The notes beneath the pieces are model-generated. The model was not told the DNA's origin, ran no database searches, and saw only the letters and a list, made by a program, of their open reading frames with translations. From assembly GCF_002088275.1 (NCBI RefSeq), contig NZ_AQQS01000011.1, positions 62,001 to 126,000 on the forward strand: DNA of 64,000 nt, written 5' to 3'. Made by a program: the position numbers and the translations under genes. The stretch comes from Aurantimonas sp. 22II-16-19i. GTDB lineage: Bacteria; Pseudomonadota; Alphaproteobacteria; Rhizobiales; Rhizobiaceae. Numbering within the stretch: position 1 is the first letter of the stretch; the number at the start of each line of letters is the position of its first letter. Shown piece by piece: positions 1-7,767 of this stretch.

Positions 1-227
1 GTCTGCCAAGTCTGGCCCTCATCGGTGCTTCGGAAAAGACCATTCTGGCCGCCCACGAGGAGCGCCTTCGATCCGGCATCGTATGCCATCGCCTCGATCG
101 GCGTTGGCGCCAATTCCGCTTCCTGCGCAGCGGCGCCGTGGCCAGCGATGAGAGCAGGCATTACTGCAGCGAGGGCTAGCCGGGGCAACCATGCCGCTTT
201 TCGTGATGGTATGTTCGTTTCAGGCAT
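1..227 (-). CDS. Asp-box (BNR) repeat protein, 3' end cut by window edge
   Basis: Only the first 75 codons are present; the gene runs off the left edge. The N-terminus has a signal peptide (a run of Ala/Leu ending in AAA-QE), so the product is exported. It is followed by an Asp-box motif, SxDxGxTW, seen here as RSTDEGQTW. The same repeat type occurs in the gene at 2332-3282, so the two are probably related sialidase-fold or beta-propeller proteins of a metal cluster. The start is the ATG at 227, 22 bp downstream of the SCO gene's stop. The ribosome binding site is weak, and the substrate is unknown. Confidence 0.7.
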   Translation of the reverse strand, partial: MPETNIPSRKAAWLPRLALAAVMPALIAGHGAAAQEAELAPTPIEAMAYDAGSKALLVGGQNGLFRSTDEGQTWQ

Positions 228-249
228 CGAGGTTTTCCGTCGTGGAGTA

Positions 250-942
250 TCAGAAGAACGAGCGAACTCGCCCCCACAGTGAGGGATCGGGTTCGTGGTG
301 CGGCACGTTCGCGTTTGTCAGGCCATTGATGAACATGACGAGGTTCGTCGGCTCGAACCCGAGGCCATGAAAGTTCGCGACCCACTCGCCGTTCTGGTCG
401 ATTAAGTGCGTGACGACGCTGTGGGTCTGAAAGCCATCATCCGATTTTGTGAAGCTATGGCCGAATTGCTCGGCGAGCTTGCGGGTCGTGTCTTCCGGCT
501 TGCTCGGCCCGCTCGTCAGGAAGGTCCAGTTGACCGGATCGAGGCCATGAGCCTGGCCATATCCCTCCAGCACTTCGGGTCCGTCTCGCGCCGGATCGGT
601 GGTGACGGTGATGAACTCTACCCGATCCTTCATCGGCGTGATGTTCACCATCTCCTGGATTTCAGCGATCTTCTCGGCATGCAGCGGACAGACGTCGGGA
701 CAGCTGGCATAGATGAAATGTAGAACCATGACTTTTCCGCGCAGATCCGCGAGGCTGACGGAATTGCCCTTTGCATCCTGCAACGCGAATTCCGGGGCTG
801 GCTCCTCCTTGATCTGGAAGTACTTCTCCTGGTCGAAAAGATCCTGCTGCAGCGTCTCGAGCGAATGGGCGATCGCTGCTCTGGAGGAAAGGGCTGCTGC
901 CGCTGCAGCGACTGAAGCTGCAAGGAAGGTTCGGCGTCTCAT
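250..942 (-). CDS. SCO1/SenC family copper chaperone-like protein
   Basis: This 230-residue exported thioredoxin-fold protein opens with MRRRTF and a hydrophobic Ala-rich stretch, which looks like a Tat-type signal. The copper-binding CxxxC is present (C81 and C85 in YASCPDVCP), and the distal His of the family fits H174 in the THSVV segment. SCO proteins deliver copper to the CuA site of cytochrome oxidase or act as periplasmic thiol-redox proteins. It lies in a leftward block with Met-rich and thioredoxin-like genes, so here it more likely serves envelope copper handling than oxidase assembly. That last point is inferred from context only. Confidence 0.9.
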   Translation of the reverse strand: MRRRTFLAASVAAAAAALSSRAAIAHSLETLQQDLFDQEKYFQIKEEPAPEFALQDAKGNSVSLADLRGKVMVLHFIYASCPDVCPLHAEKIAEIQEMVNITPMKDRVEFITVTTDPARDGPEVLEGYGQAHGLDPVNWTFLTSGPSKPEDTTRKLAEQFGHSFTKSDDGFQTHSVVTHLIDQNGEWVANFHGLGFEPTNLVMFINGLTNANVPHHEPDPSLWGRVRSFF

Positions 943-1007
943 AAAGTGCTCCTGAGCGACAGAGGGGGCTGGCCGGCTGCCGAGCCGGCCAGCCTTTGGG
1001 CTATGGC

Positions 1008-1304
1008 TTAGCCGTTGTCGGGCTTCGCGCCGTCCGTTTCAGGCTTCTCCTGGCCCATGTTGTTGTTCATGGCCTGCATCATGTTGTTGCAGTTCTCCAT
1101 CATCTCGGACATTTGGGACATCATTCCCATCATGCCTTGCATGTTGCCGCCCTGCATGCCTTCCATCATTCCCTGCATTTGCTGAGAGTTCGGGGAGGCT
1201 TCGGGCTCCGGCTGAGCAGACTGGTCCTGGGCAAAGACGCCCGTCGCGCCGAGCAGTCCGGCTGCGGTGATCGCAGCGGCGATGGTCTTGGTGATGCTGT
1301 TCAT
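1008..1304 (-). CDS. small exported Met-rich protein
   Basis: This 98-residue protein has a clear signal peptide ending GVFAQ and a mature part dominated by Met, Gln and Asn, with repeated MMxxM, GMMEGM and MQGMMGMM patterns plus one Cys. Methionine clusters of this kind bind Cu(I) or Ag(I) in known periplasmic copper proteins, so metal buffering is a reasonable inference. The start is the ATG at 1304, which follows an AGGAGA Shine-Dalgarno; the longer upstream extension lacks a signal peptide and is rejected. The protein is not assigned to a named family. Confidence 0.75.
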   Translation of the reverse strand: MNSITKTIAAAITAAGLLGATGVFAQDQSAQPEPEASPNSQQMQGMMEGMQGGNMQGMMGMMSQMSEMMENCNNMMQAMNNNMGQEKPETDGAKPDNG

Positions 1305-1344
1305 GGATTTCTCCTGTTTTGATGTGGTGTCGTTGAGGGGCGGC

Positions 1345-1728
1345 TTAGGCCGGCACCCTGGTTTCAGCCGGGCTCGCAGGTTGGATCGAACTCCGGCCGA
1401 ACTGGGAAGAGGCAACCGCGGCATGCTGTTCCGGCGCCTCATGCGTCAGCAACTTTGGACCCGCCTCCGCGGCTGTTGCCGTCGTCTTCTTCGTGGGCTT
1501 GCAGCACGCTTTCACGGCGCACATGGCCCCGCACATGATGAGGCAGGGGGCGAGCGCGATCAGCAGCGGCGCGATGCCGGCGATGACCAGCCAGGGCCAG
1601 CCGAACCAGAGCGCTGCGCCGCCGAGTGCGACAGCAGCGGCAAGGAGAACGCGTCGGTCGCTCGCCCACGAGCTCATGCTCGTGCCGCCGGTCGAACAGC
1701 AGGATTTGGAGGCGGGAGTTGTGCTCAT
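1345..1728 (-). CDS. small Cys-rich membrane protein, unknown function
   Basis: The protein has 127 residues. An N-terminal CC pair (KSCCSTGG) is followed by two hydrophobic segments around residues 28-66, then a cluster with the pattern APCLIMCGAMCAVKACC, then a polar tail. Cys pairs flanking membrane segments recall small mercury or copper transport proteins, but there is no recognisable MerT or MerC match. It sits between the Met-rich and DUF1573 genes on the same strand. It is a real gene by context and codon pattern, with function unknown. Confidence 0.6.
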   Translation of the reverse strand: MSTTPASKSCCSTGGTSMSSWASDRRVLLAAAVALGGAALWFGWPWLVIAGIAPLLIALAPCLIMCGAMCAVKACCKPTKKTTATAAEAGPKLLTHEAPEQHAAVASSQFGRSSIQPASPAETRVPA

Positions 1729-1775
1729 TTTTGTAACCTTTCAGACGTTGGAATGGAGCGATGGGACCGCCGGGA

Positions 1776-2345
1776 TTACCCGGCCGACTTCCCCGTGACC
1801 GTGGCATGGACCCCAAGCTCGACCTTCGGCCTCTGGGGGTCACTGGTGGCGAACTTGACGTTTCGGGCGACGGAGCCCTCCACCGGCATCAGCGATGGCT
1901 GATAGGTGACGGTGACGACCGCCGTCTCTCCGGGCGCGAGCGTTCCCGTCCAGGCGTTGACCGTCGGCTCGTTGTGCATCGTCATATTGAACTCAGGGCT
2001 CTTTTCGCCCGGAAGCTGAACGTCGGCGAAGGTGCACATGCAGGATGTGCCCACCTGGCTGATCTCGACTGGCGCCGTTCCGGCATTGGTCAGCTTGAAG
2101 TCGGCGCTCGCGACTTCATCGACCGAAATTGTGCCAAGTTCGGCCTCTTCCCGGTCGATCTTAAGCTTAGCGCCAGGCACTGCCTCGACCGGCTGAATGC
2201 CGGCCGACACGATCTCCGGGCGCGGGGAGGTGGCGTTGACCGCGATCACGCCTATCCCTCCCAGCAGTACAGCCGCAACTGCGATTGCTCCGATCGAGTT
2301 CTTTGCCTTTGCAAACGCCTTTTTCACGCCCTTAGCCTTCACCAT
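1776..2345 (-). CDS. DUF1573 domain protein, membrane anchored
   Basis: The product has 189 residues. A basic N-terminus and one hydrophobic segment (about 17-37) are followed by an immunoglobulin-like DUF1573 domain, with the pattern LGTISVDE...FKLTNAGTAPVEI and the family's Cys pair in GTSCMCT (C102, C104). The ATG at 2345 follows a GAAGGAGA ribosome site and overlaps the end of the upstream Asp-box gene by 14 bp, which suggests translational coupling. DUF1573 proteins commonly accompany metal and thiol-redox clusters; the biochemical role is not established. Confidence 0.85.
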   Translation of the reverse strand: MVKAKGVKKAFAKAKNSIGAIAVAAVLLGGIGVIAVNATSPRPEIVSAGIQPVEAVPGAKLKIDREEAELGTISVDEVASADFKLTNAGTAPVEISQVGTSCMCTFADVQLPGEKSPEFNMTMHNEPTVNAWTGTLAPGETAVVTVTYQPSLMPVEGSVARNVKFATSDPQRPKVELGVHATVTGKSAG

Positions 2346-3282
2346 TGCTGCTCTCCTTCTTCGTCCAGGTGGCGCCTGCATCGATGCTCGAGACGAGAGT
2401 GCCGTCAGCGCCCACTGCGTAGATCTCGTTCGGTTCGGCCGCGTTCACCGTGACGACGGCATCCTCGACCAGATCCGTCACCTGGTTCCAGGTCTGCCCG
2501 CCATCGGAAGTCTTGAAGACGCCCTCGCGCAGCCCGGCGTAGAGAACGTTCGGATCGGAGGAGTCGACCGCCAGGCTGTAGACGCGGCCTTCCGGCAGCC
2601 CTTCGTTGGGGAGGCGATCCCAACCACAGAAGCAGTCGGGGCTTTTCACCACCCCGGTGTCGAGACCGGCGTAGAGCCAGATGCCGCCCATTCCCGTCGG
2701 GCCGTTGACGGAAACAAGGCTGCGGATTTCCTGCTGCTTTGGGCCATCATCGACGCGCTGCCACGACCCGCCCGCGTCCTTGCTCCGATAGAGGCCAGTG
2801 CCGAGAACCCAGACGTACAGCGTGCCCGGATCCTTTGCGTCGACGGCAAAGCCTTCCGTGGACATGCCGCCGAGACCGGAACTGGCGGAACTCCAGGTCT
2901 TGCCGGAATCGGTACTCTTCACGACGCCAATGCCGTGACCCGTTGCATACATCACCTGCGGATCGCTCGGACCGATCGCGATGGAGGTGATGTTCGCCCG
3001 ATCCTCGCTCTTCGGGATGCCTTCCACCGCCGTCCAGCTCTTGCCGCCGTCGGTGCTGCGGTAGATAGGACGGGCGCCGAGAAAGAGCTCGTCCGTCTGT
3101 GGATTAACGGCAAGCGCGTGGACGTGACCGCCGAACGGGCTTGCCGCCAGCTTTGTCGGTGAAGCTTCGGTGCTTACGCTCGAAGTCGCTGCAGCAGGAC
3201 TTTGCTCGGCCATGGCGGGAGCGCTCAAAGCCAAGCTGGTTGCGATAACAGCCATCACGCTATGCTGGAGGGGTCTTTTCAT
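2332..3282 (-). CDS. exported Asp-box (BNR/YCF48-like) repeat protein
   Basis: This 316-residue protein has a signal peptide (cleavage near PAMAEQ). At least five Asp-box repeats are visible: YRSTDGGKSW, KSTDSGKTW, RSKDAGGSW, KTSDGGQTW and SSIDAGATW. Evenly spaced Asp-boxes indicate a beta-propeller. Such proteins are often named glycosyl hydrolase or photosystem stability factor, but no catalytic residues can be assigned here. It is the second member in the window of the family represented by the partial gene at 1-227. It overlaps the DUF1573 gene, so the two are probably co-expressed. Confidence 0.85.
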   Translation of the reverse strand: MKRPLQHSVMAVIATSLALSAPAMAEQSPAAATSSVSTEASPTKLAASPFGGHVHALAVNPQTDELFLGARPIYRSTDGGKSWTAVEGIPKSEDRANITSIAIGPSDPQVMYATGHGIGVVKSTDSGKTWSSASSGLGGMSTEGFAVDAKDPGTLYVWVLGTGLYRSKDAGGSWQRVDDGPKQQEIRSLVSVNGPTGMGGIWLYAGLDTGVVKSPDCFCGWDRLPNEGLPEGRVYSLAVDSSDPNVLYAGLREGVFKTSDGGQTWNQVTDLVEDAVVTVNAAEPNEIYAVGADGTLVSSIDAGATWTKKESSNGEG

Positions 3283-3312
3283 GTTCTGTTTTCCTGGGTT
3301 GCTTGGGAAGGT

Positions 3313-3942
3313 TCAGCGGTTCACTGCCGCTGCCGTTGAGCCGATGTGCTGTTGAAGGAGCGCGGTCATGTCGGGGCTGTCCCACTCGGCCGGGCCGACC
3401 AGGCGGCCGAGCTCCTGACCCTCACGGCCGATCAGCAAGGTCGTCGGAATTCCGATCGTGGCGAGTTGCTGAGAGGCCTTCCCAGTCTCGTCGACGTAGA
3501 TCGGGAGAGCCTTGAGGCCGAGTTCGCGATAGAACGCCTTGACCTTTTCGAGCCCGCCGCGGTCTATCGAGAGTGGGACGACCCGGAACGCGGCGCTGCC
3601 CAGCTTCGCCTCGAGCCGGTCGAGCGCGGGCATTTCCTCTCGGCACGGCACGCACCACGTCGCCCAGACGTTGAGAAGAATCGTCGTGCCTTCGAAGGCG
3701 CTGAGGCTTGTCTCGCGTCCGTCTCCGTCCACGAAACGCAGATCGGGCACGGCTTGCGGCGTCTCGTGCATCGGGAAGAGCACGCCGTCTTCGGCTTCAG
3801 TCGCGCTGGCAGACAGCATGGAAGGCGAGGGTGCCCTCTCGCCGGCGTCTTCTGCGCCAGCGTAGTGATGGTAGCCGGCGCCCGCAGCGAGTGCGAAAAC
3901 GCCGCCCGCGATCGCAAGGAACGTGAAGGTCTTCAATTTCAT
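3313..3942 (-). CDS. TlpA-like thioredoxin-fold protein
   Basis: The product has 209 residues. A membrane-targeting N-terminus (about 4-24) precedes an AhpC/TSA-Redoxin fold with the active site WCVPC (C97, C100) and the cis-Pro region GIPTTLLIG. TlpA-type proteins reduce periplasmic disulfides, including those of copper metallochaperones such as SCO. The ATG at 3942 has a good AAGGAGG site and overlaps the preceding thioredoxin gene by 4 bp (ATGA). With ccdA elsewhere in the window it could form an electron-transfer chain to SCO; that link is inferred. Confidence 0.9.
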   Translation of the reverse strand: MKLKTFTFLAIAGGVFALAAGAGYHHYAGAEDAGERAPSPSMLSASATEAEDGVLFPMHETPQAVPDLRFVDGDGRETSLSAFEGTTILLNVWATWCVPCREEMPALDRLEAKLGSAAFRVVPLSIDRGGLEKVKAFYRELGLKALPIYVDETGKASQQLATIGIPTTLLIGREGQELGRLVGPAEWDSPDMTALLQQHIGSTAAAVNR

Positions 3943-4586
3943 GAGGCACCTCCTTGCGCTCGACTGCGCAACGCCTCGATCAGCGGGCCGATCTTGTCTC
4001 GGTAGATCTCGGGCGTAATCGGCCCGACCTGCTTGAGGGCGATCCGGCCTTGTGCATCGATGACGAAGGTTTCTGGAACCCCGTAGACGCCCCAATCGAT
4101 CGCGACGCGGCCGTCGAGATCGGAACCGGTGCGCGTATAAGGGTCGCCCAAGGTGTCGAGCCACTCGGCCGCGTCCTGAGGCCGGTCCTTGTAGTTGATG
4201 CCGTGGATCGAAACCGCACCGCTCTGGCTGAGCTGCATGAAGACCGGGTGTTCCTCCCGGCAGGCGACACACCACGAGGCGAAGACGTTGACGAGCGAGA
4301 CCTCGCCTTTGAGGTCGGCGGTCGACAGCCCAAGCGTCCGTCCCTGCACGGGTGGCAGGCTGAATTCCGGTATTGGCTTGCCGATCAATGGGGACGGCAG
4401 GACACTCGGGTCGCGTCCAAGGCCCACACCCAGAGCCACAGCCAGTCCGGCAAAGATGCCGACCGGGAGAAATGCCAGCGCGTAACGACGCCCGAATGAC
4501 GGTACAATCGCTACATTGGCTTGTTCGTCAGCAGCACTCTGCTGACTGCTCGTACTGGTGCGAGCTGACCGGGAAATTGCGGACAT
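3939..4586 (-). CDS. CcmG/DsbE-type thiol:disulfide interchange protein
   Basis: The product has 215 residues. A polar N-terminus and one membrane anchor (about 34-56) are followed by a redoxin domain with active site WCVAC (C106, C109), the signature GVPETFVID and the C-terminal VGPITPE typical of CcmG/DsbE. The family reduces apocytochrome c thiols in the periplasm. No other cytochrome-maturation genes are nearby, so this copy probably serves the metal-stress cluster. The start is placed at the ATG at 4586 after GAGGATGGG; an ATG-like start 39 bp upstream is less likely. Confidence 0.9.
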   Translation of the reverse strand: MSAISRSARTSTSSQQSAADEQANVAIVPSFGRRYALAFLPVGIFAGLAVALGVGLGRDPSVLPSPLIGKPIPEFSLPPVQGRTLGLSTADLKGEVSLVNVFASWCVACREEHPVFMQLSQSGAVSIHGINYKDRPQDAAEWLDTLGDPYTRTGSDLDGRVAIDWGVYGVPETFVIDAQGRIALKQVGPITPEIYRDKIGPLIEALRSRAQGGAS

Positions 4587-4725
4587 CCCATCCTCGTCGG
4601 TCGGCCGGGGCGCGCCGCAGAACAAGGCTGCGGCGGGGCGGCGCGAGGCAACATCTCGATGCGTTGAGGCGCACCGGACACGACAAAGGCCAAGTCTCAG
4701 CCGCGTGAGAGCGGTCGAGCCAGCC

Positions 4726-5097
4726 TTAGGAGAGGATGGTCAGACGGGGAGGGAACGGCTCCGGCGCGCTCTGGACGCTGCGAAGCCGTCGATCAGGAAC
4801 GCCGATGAAGATCGCATCGGACAGCTCGAAAGCCAGCCCGCTTCGAGCCGCCGCGTCTTGCACGCCCACGCAGGTCGTAAAGCAGGCCGAGGGGGACATT
4901 GCCATGTTGCCGCCGCACGCGTCGCAACCGTCAGGCATGGATTGCTCCATCCCTGCTGCCATGGCGGGTTGGCTCATGTCCATTCCCGCCTCGATGACGG
5001 CCTGGTTGATCTCACCAGACTGCACGGCATACGCCGGAGTCCCCAACCCAAAGGCGAGGAGCAGCAGAACTGCGAGGATCCGGCGAGCGTGGTTCAT
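4726..5097 (-). CDS. small exported Cys/Met-containing protein
   Basis: The product has 123 residues. A signal peptide ends in TPAYA. The mature part contains GMDMSQPAMAAGMEQSMPDGCDACGGNMAM and two further Cys residues, then a Pro/Arg-rich tail ending PPRLTILS. The Cys/Met content and the tail resemble DUF2946-like proteins from copper clusters, but that assignment is tentative. It is the first gene of the leftward block, so transcription of 5097 to 1 may begin upstream of it. The start is the ATG at 5097; a longer reading adds a non-hydrophobic extension. Confidence 0.6.
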   Translation of the reverse strand: MNHARRILAVLLLLAFGLGTPAYAVQSGEINQAVIEAGMDMSQPAMAAGMEQSMPDGCDACGGNMAMSPSACFTTCVGVQDAAARSGLAFELSDAIFIGVPDRRLRSVQSAPEPFPPRLTILS

Positions 5098-5332
5098 CGT
5101 GCGGCAATATAAGTGGACCGGTGAGAAATGCCAACCCACTGCGTGAAGCGCTCGTTTGTCGCGGGGGTAGATCTCTTTCAGCGGGCCTGTAGCTCCGAGG
5201 AACGGCCGACCAGCGATCCCGCTGCTTGGTCGACGGGAGATAGTCATGGACCAGATCATTCAGTGCCGGTTCGGATGACGATCGTCAATGCCGACGAAGA
5301 TGACCGCCCGCCGCAATACTGATCTATTGCGG

Positions 5333-5743
5333 TCACTCCGAGGGCTCCCCACTCAGCACGTCGATAATCGCGCACTCCGGCGCGGTTCCGCCCTCGCAGC
5401 GTGTGGCCGTCTCAGCCAGCATCCGCTCCATGCGCCGGAGATCAGCGATCTTCTCACGAATATTCTTGAGATGGGCCAGGGCGGCGTTCTGAACTTTGCC
5501 GCAGGCGTGGCCCCCTTCGACTAATCCGAGCAAGTTCCGGATCTCGTCCAGTGTGAAGCCGAGCTCACGGCTACGCCGGATGAAGACGAGCCGGCGCAGG
5601 TGCCCTTCAAGGTAGAGCCGGTGCCCGCCCTCGGTCCGTGGTGGCGGCGGCAGTAGCCCGACCTTCTCATAGTAGCGGATCGTCTCGATGTTGACGCCGG
5701 TTCGCTCCGACAGGCGCCCAATGCTGAATTCCTGGAAGGCCAA
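5333..5743 (-). CDS. merR: MerR family metal-responsive regulator, probably Hg(II)
   Basis: The product has 136 residues. An N-terminal winged HTH (IGRLSERTGVNIETIRYYEKVGLL) is followed by the dimerisation helix and three Cys at 81, 116 and 124, close to the C82/C117/C126 Hg ligands of Tn501 MerR. The last spacing is one residue shorter (CEGGTAPEC), a pattern that also occurs in Cd/Pb sensors. It diverges from merB across a 19-bp-spaced promoter, the hallmark of MerR activation. The mer context makes mercury the best guess for its inducer. Confidence 0.85.
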   Translation of the reverse strand: MAFQEFSIGRLSERTGVNIETIRYYEKVGLLPPPPRTEGGHRLYLEGHLRRLVFIRRSRELGFTLDEIRNLLGLVEGGHACGKVQNAALAHLKNIREKIADLRRMERMLAETATRCEGGTAPECAIIDVLSGEPSE

Positions 5744-5754
5744 TAGAATTCCCC

Positions 5755-5785
5755 TTGATCCTGTAGTCGCTACAGGAATTAGAAG
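5755..5785 (+). promoter_or_regulatory. MerR-type promoter/operator of merB
   Basis: A -35 TTGATC is separated by exactly 19 bp from a -10-like TAGAAG. The spacer carries the perfect dyad CTGTAG-TCG-CTACAG. The overlong spacer with a centred dyad is the classic MerR-family architecture, in which the bound metal-loaded regulator untwists DNA. The -10 is followed by an AAGGAG ribosome site and the merB start at 5817. The site lies immediately upstream of merR, so it probably controls both directions. Confidence 0.85.
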
Positions 5786-5816
5786 CCGCGGGAGTACGGA
5801 TCAAGGAGCTGTTCCC

Positions 5817-6572
5817 ATGAGCGACGTTATCGATGCCACTTCCAAGGCTATCGAGGTGGAGATCAGGCCCGGTGTTCTCCGACCGGACTGGTCGGTCGTA
5901 ACTTCTAAGATTGCCCGCGACGCCCTTTGCGCCCGTTCCGCGTCACGCTCCAGCTTGGTAGAGGGCTGGGCGGTCGCGTTGGACAGCAGCGAGGATCGTG
6001 CTTGGCAGCGCGTCCTCGCTCTGTTTGTGGAGCTCGGGCGCGCGCCTTCGATCGCGGAGATCGCCGCCGATACCGGTCTTGAGGAAGAGACCGCCAAGAG
6101 CATCCTCAAGCACCTGCAAAGCCGCGATCTGCTACGGCTTGGCGAGAACGGAGGCATCATTGACGCCTATCCGTTTACCGAACGTGCGACGGGACACGTT
6201 GTCAAACTCGGCTGCCATAAGCTGAACGCGCTCTGCGCCATAGACGCGCTCGGCGCGGGCGCGATGTGCGGCCGTGACGTGGCCGTCGAGTCAACATGCC
6301 GCGCCTGCGGGATGGCTATTCGGATCGCTACAGCCAATCAGGGAGCACGCATTGCCACCGTCTCTCCAGCCGGAACGGTGGTCTGGCACGACACCTTCTA
6401 TTCCGGCAGCGCGGCAAGCTCCTGCTGTCCGCGGACCGCCTTCTTCTGTTCGGACGCGCATCTGAACGACTGGCTGTCAGCGTCGGATGAGCGCTCGGGA
6501 CGGCGACTCTCGGCCGACGAGGCCCTTCAGGTCGGCCGAGCCATCTTTGGCCCCGTCCTCGCGAAAGCGTGA
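5817..6572 (+). CDS. merB: organomercurial lyase
   Basis: The product has 251 residues. MerB cleaves the carbon-mercury bond of organomercurials, releasing Hg(II) for reduction. The catalytic set is visible: C140 and D143 in LCAIDALG match the Cys96/Asp99 pair of R831b MerB, and C203/C204 in SSCCPRTAFFC match the second catalytic Cys region. The N-terminal part holds a winged-helix-like segment (residues about 60-110), as in the family. The ATG at 5817 follows AAGGAGCT. merB is placed ahead of merT, directly downstream of the divergent merR promoter. Confidence 0.9.
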   Translation: MSDVIDATSKAIEVEIRPGVLRPDWSVVTSKIARDALCARSASRSSLVEGWAVALDSSEDRAWQRVLALFVELGRAPSIAEIAADTGLEEETAKSILKHLQSRDLLRLGENGGIIDAYPFTERATGHVVKLGCHKLNALCAIDALGAGAMCGRDVAVESTCRACGMAIRIATANQGARIATVSPAGTVVWHDTFYSGSAASSCCPRTAFFCSDAHLNDWLSASDERSGRRLSADEALQVGRAIFGPVLAKA

Positions 6573-6573
6573 T

Positions 6574-6604
6574 TTGAACCTGTAGCAACTACAGGCGGCA
6601 CACC
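6574..6604 (+). promoter_or_regulatory. second MerR-type promoter/operator, upstream of merT
   Basis: TTGAAC is followed by a 19-bp spacer containing CTGTAG-CAA-CTACAG, the same half-sites as at 5755-5785, and then a poor -10 (CACACC). It overlaps the end of merB and precedes merT, so merTPF and the merA-like gene may have their own metal-controlled start. The dyad is certain; promoter strength is doubtful because of the weak -10. Confidence 0.7.
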
Positions 6605-6631
6605 TGCGGAAACATGGAAGGCGAGCCGACG

Positions 6632-7033
6632 ATGAACGGGCACAGCGAACCTCTGGAGCGACGGGTCGAATCCTCGATCGGTGACGCGGGGCGGACGCGT
6701 CTGACCGTCGCTGGTGGTCTGATGGGCGCGCTCGCCGCCTCCTCCTGCTGCATCCTGCCGCTGGTCCTGTTCAGCTTCGGTATCGGCGGCGCCTGGGTCG
6801 GCAATCTAACGGCGCTCGCGCCCTATCAGCCGTTCTTTGTCGCCGTCACCCTCGCCAGTCTCGGTTACGGTTATTGGCGCGTCTACCGCAAACCGGCCGC
6901 CTGTGTGGACGGTGACACCTGCGCTCGGCCGTTGCCAAACCTGCTGGTCAAGGTCGGCCTGTGGGCTGCAATAGCCATTGTGGCGGCCGCCCTGGCGTTT
7001 CCCTTCGTTGCCCCGCTCCTGCTCGGCCTTTGA
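6632..7033 (+). CDS. merT: mercuric ion transport protein MerT
   Basis: The product is a 133-residue inner-membrane protein with three predicted transmembrane helices. The vicinal Cys pair in helix 1 (ASSCCILPL, C39-C40) and the loop Cys pair (C91, C97) are the Hg-relay residues of MerT. It receives Hg(II) from MerP and passes it to the cytoplasmic reductase. The ATG at 6632 is chosen because GGAAGGCGAG lies 6 nt upstream; an ATG at 6614 in the same frame is the alternative and has no clear ribosome site. Confidence 0.9.
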   Translation: MNGHSEPLERRVESSIGDAGRTRLTVAGGLMGALAASSCCILPLVLFSFGIGGAWVGNLTALAPYQPFFVAVTLASLGYGYWRVYRKPAACVDGDTCARPLPNLLVKVGLWAAIAIVAAALAFPFVAPLLLGL

Positions 7034-7045
7034 AAAGAGGACATC

Positions 7046-7336
7046 ATGCATCGCACGCTTGCACTCGGCCTGACGGCCTTTTTCCTAGCCTCCCCGACGA
7101 TCGCCGCCGAGCGGACAGTGACGCTCGCCGTCGACAACATGACCTGCGTGACCTGCCCTTACATCGTGGAACAGGCCCTGTCGGCCGTTCCGGGGGTGAC
7201 TGACGTCGAGGTATCGTTTGAGAGCGCGACCGCCGTGGTCACGTTCGACGACGCCGCAGCCGATCCTGCCGCCCTGATGGCCGCCACGACGAACGCCGGC
7301 TTCCCGTCTCGCCCAGTGTCCGGGAGCGAGGGATGA
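7046..7336 (+). CDS. merP: periplasmic mercury-binding protein MerP
   Basis: The product has 96 residues: a signal peptide ending TIAAE followed by one heavy-metal-associated domain with the metal site NMTCVTC (C34, C37). MerP scavenges Hg(II) in the periplasm and hands it to MerT or MerF. It starts 12 bp after the merT stop, preceded by GAAAAGAGGA. Its end overlaps the start of the merF reading frame by 4 bp (ATGA). Confidence 0.93.
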   Translation: MHRTLALGLTAFFLASPTIAAERTVTLAVDNMTCVTCPYIVEQALSAVPGVTDVEVSFESATAVVTFDDAAADPAALMAATTNAGFPSRPVSGSEG

Positions 7337-7533
7337 ACGGCCACGAGCTGCTGCGCACGGGGCTCGTCGGATTGGCCCATTGGCCTCTGCTGCGTCACCA
7401 AGGTGCTGATCCTGTCCGGCGCGGTCGGGCTGTCGGCCCTCGCAGGACGGTCGGGCGTCGCCCTGTTGTCCGCCTTTGCGGTCATGGCTGGATCACCGCT
7501 TACATGCTCATCAGAAAGCAACGTACATCATGA
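7333..7533 (+). pseudogene. merF: merF with two compensating frameshifts
   Basis: The 66-codon frame begins like MerF (LLRTGLVGLA) and ends like MerF (ITAYMLIRKQR), but its middle is unrelated. In the neighbouring frame the expected MerF core is present: GLCCVTKVLILSGAVGLSAL, including the essential vicinal CysCys. The pattern fits one extra C in the CCC run at 7376-7378 and one missing base near 7490. The frame is restored but about 37 residues, including both Hg-binding Cys, are lost. It either encodes a dead transporter or reflects two sequence errors; the original gene was clearly a MerF mercury uptake protein. Confidence 0.8.
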
Positions 7534-7754
7534 CACACCTGCAAAGCACGATCACCTGTCCGCGGTGCGGGCACCTGGAAACCGAGACAATGCCCACGGA
7601 CGCCTGCCAGTTCTTCTACGACTGCAGAGGCTGCGGAGCCCTCCTGCGCCCGAACGAGGGCGATTGCTGCGTCTACTGCTCCTTCGGCTCCGTGCCCTGC
7701 CCTCCGATCCAGGAGGCCCAGCGGACCGGGACGGCAAGCTGCTGCGCAGCGTGA
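7530..7754 (+). CDS. GDCCVxC domain protein of mer operon
   Basis: The product has 74 residues. Two zinc-ribbon-like pairs (CPRC at 10-13, CRGC at 32-35) precede the family signature GDCCVYCSFGSVPCPPIQ (44-61), and the protein ends in CC. Proteins with this signature, some of them selenoproteins, are repeatedly found between merF/merT and merA; the function is unproven but a cytoplasmic mercury-handling role fits. The ATG at 7530 overlaps the merF stop (ATGA). Confidence 0.88.
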   Translation: MTHLQSTITCPRCGHLETETMPTDACQFFYDCRGCGALLRPNEGDCCVYCSFGSVPCPPIQEAQRTGTASCCAA

Positions 7755-7767
7755 CGGAGAGCGCCTG

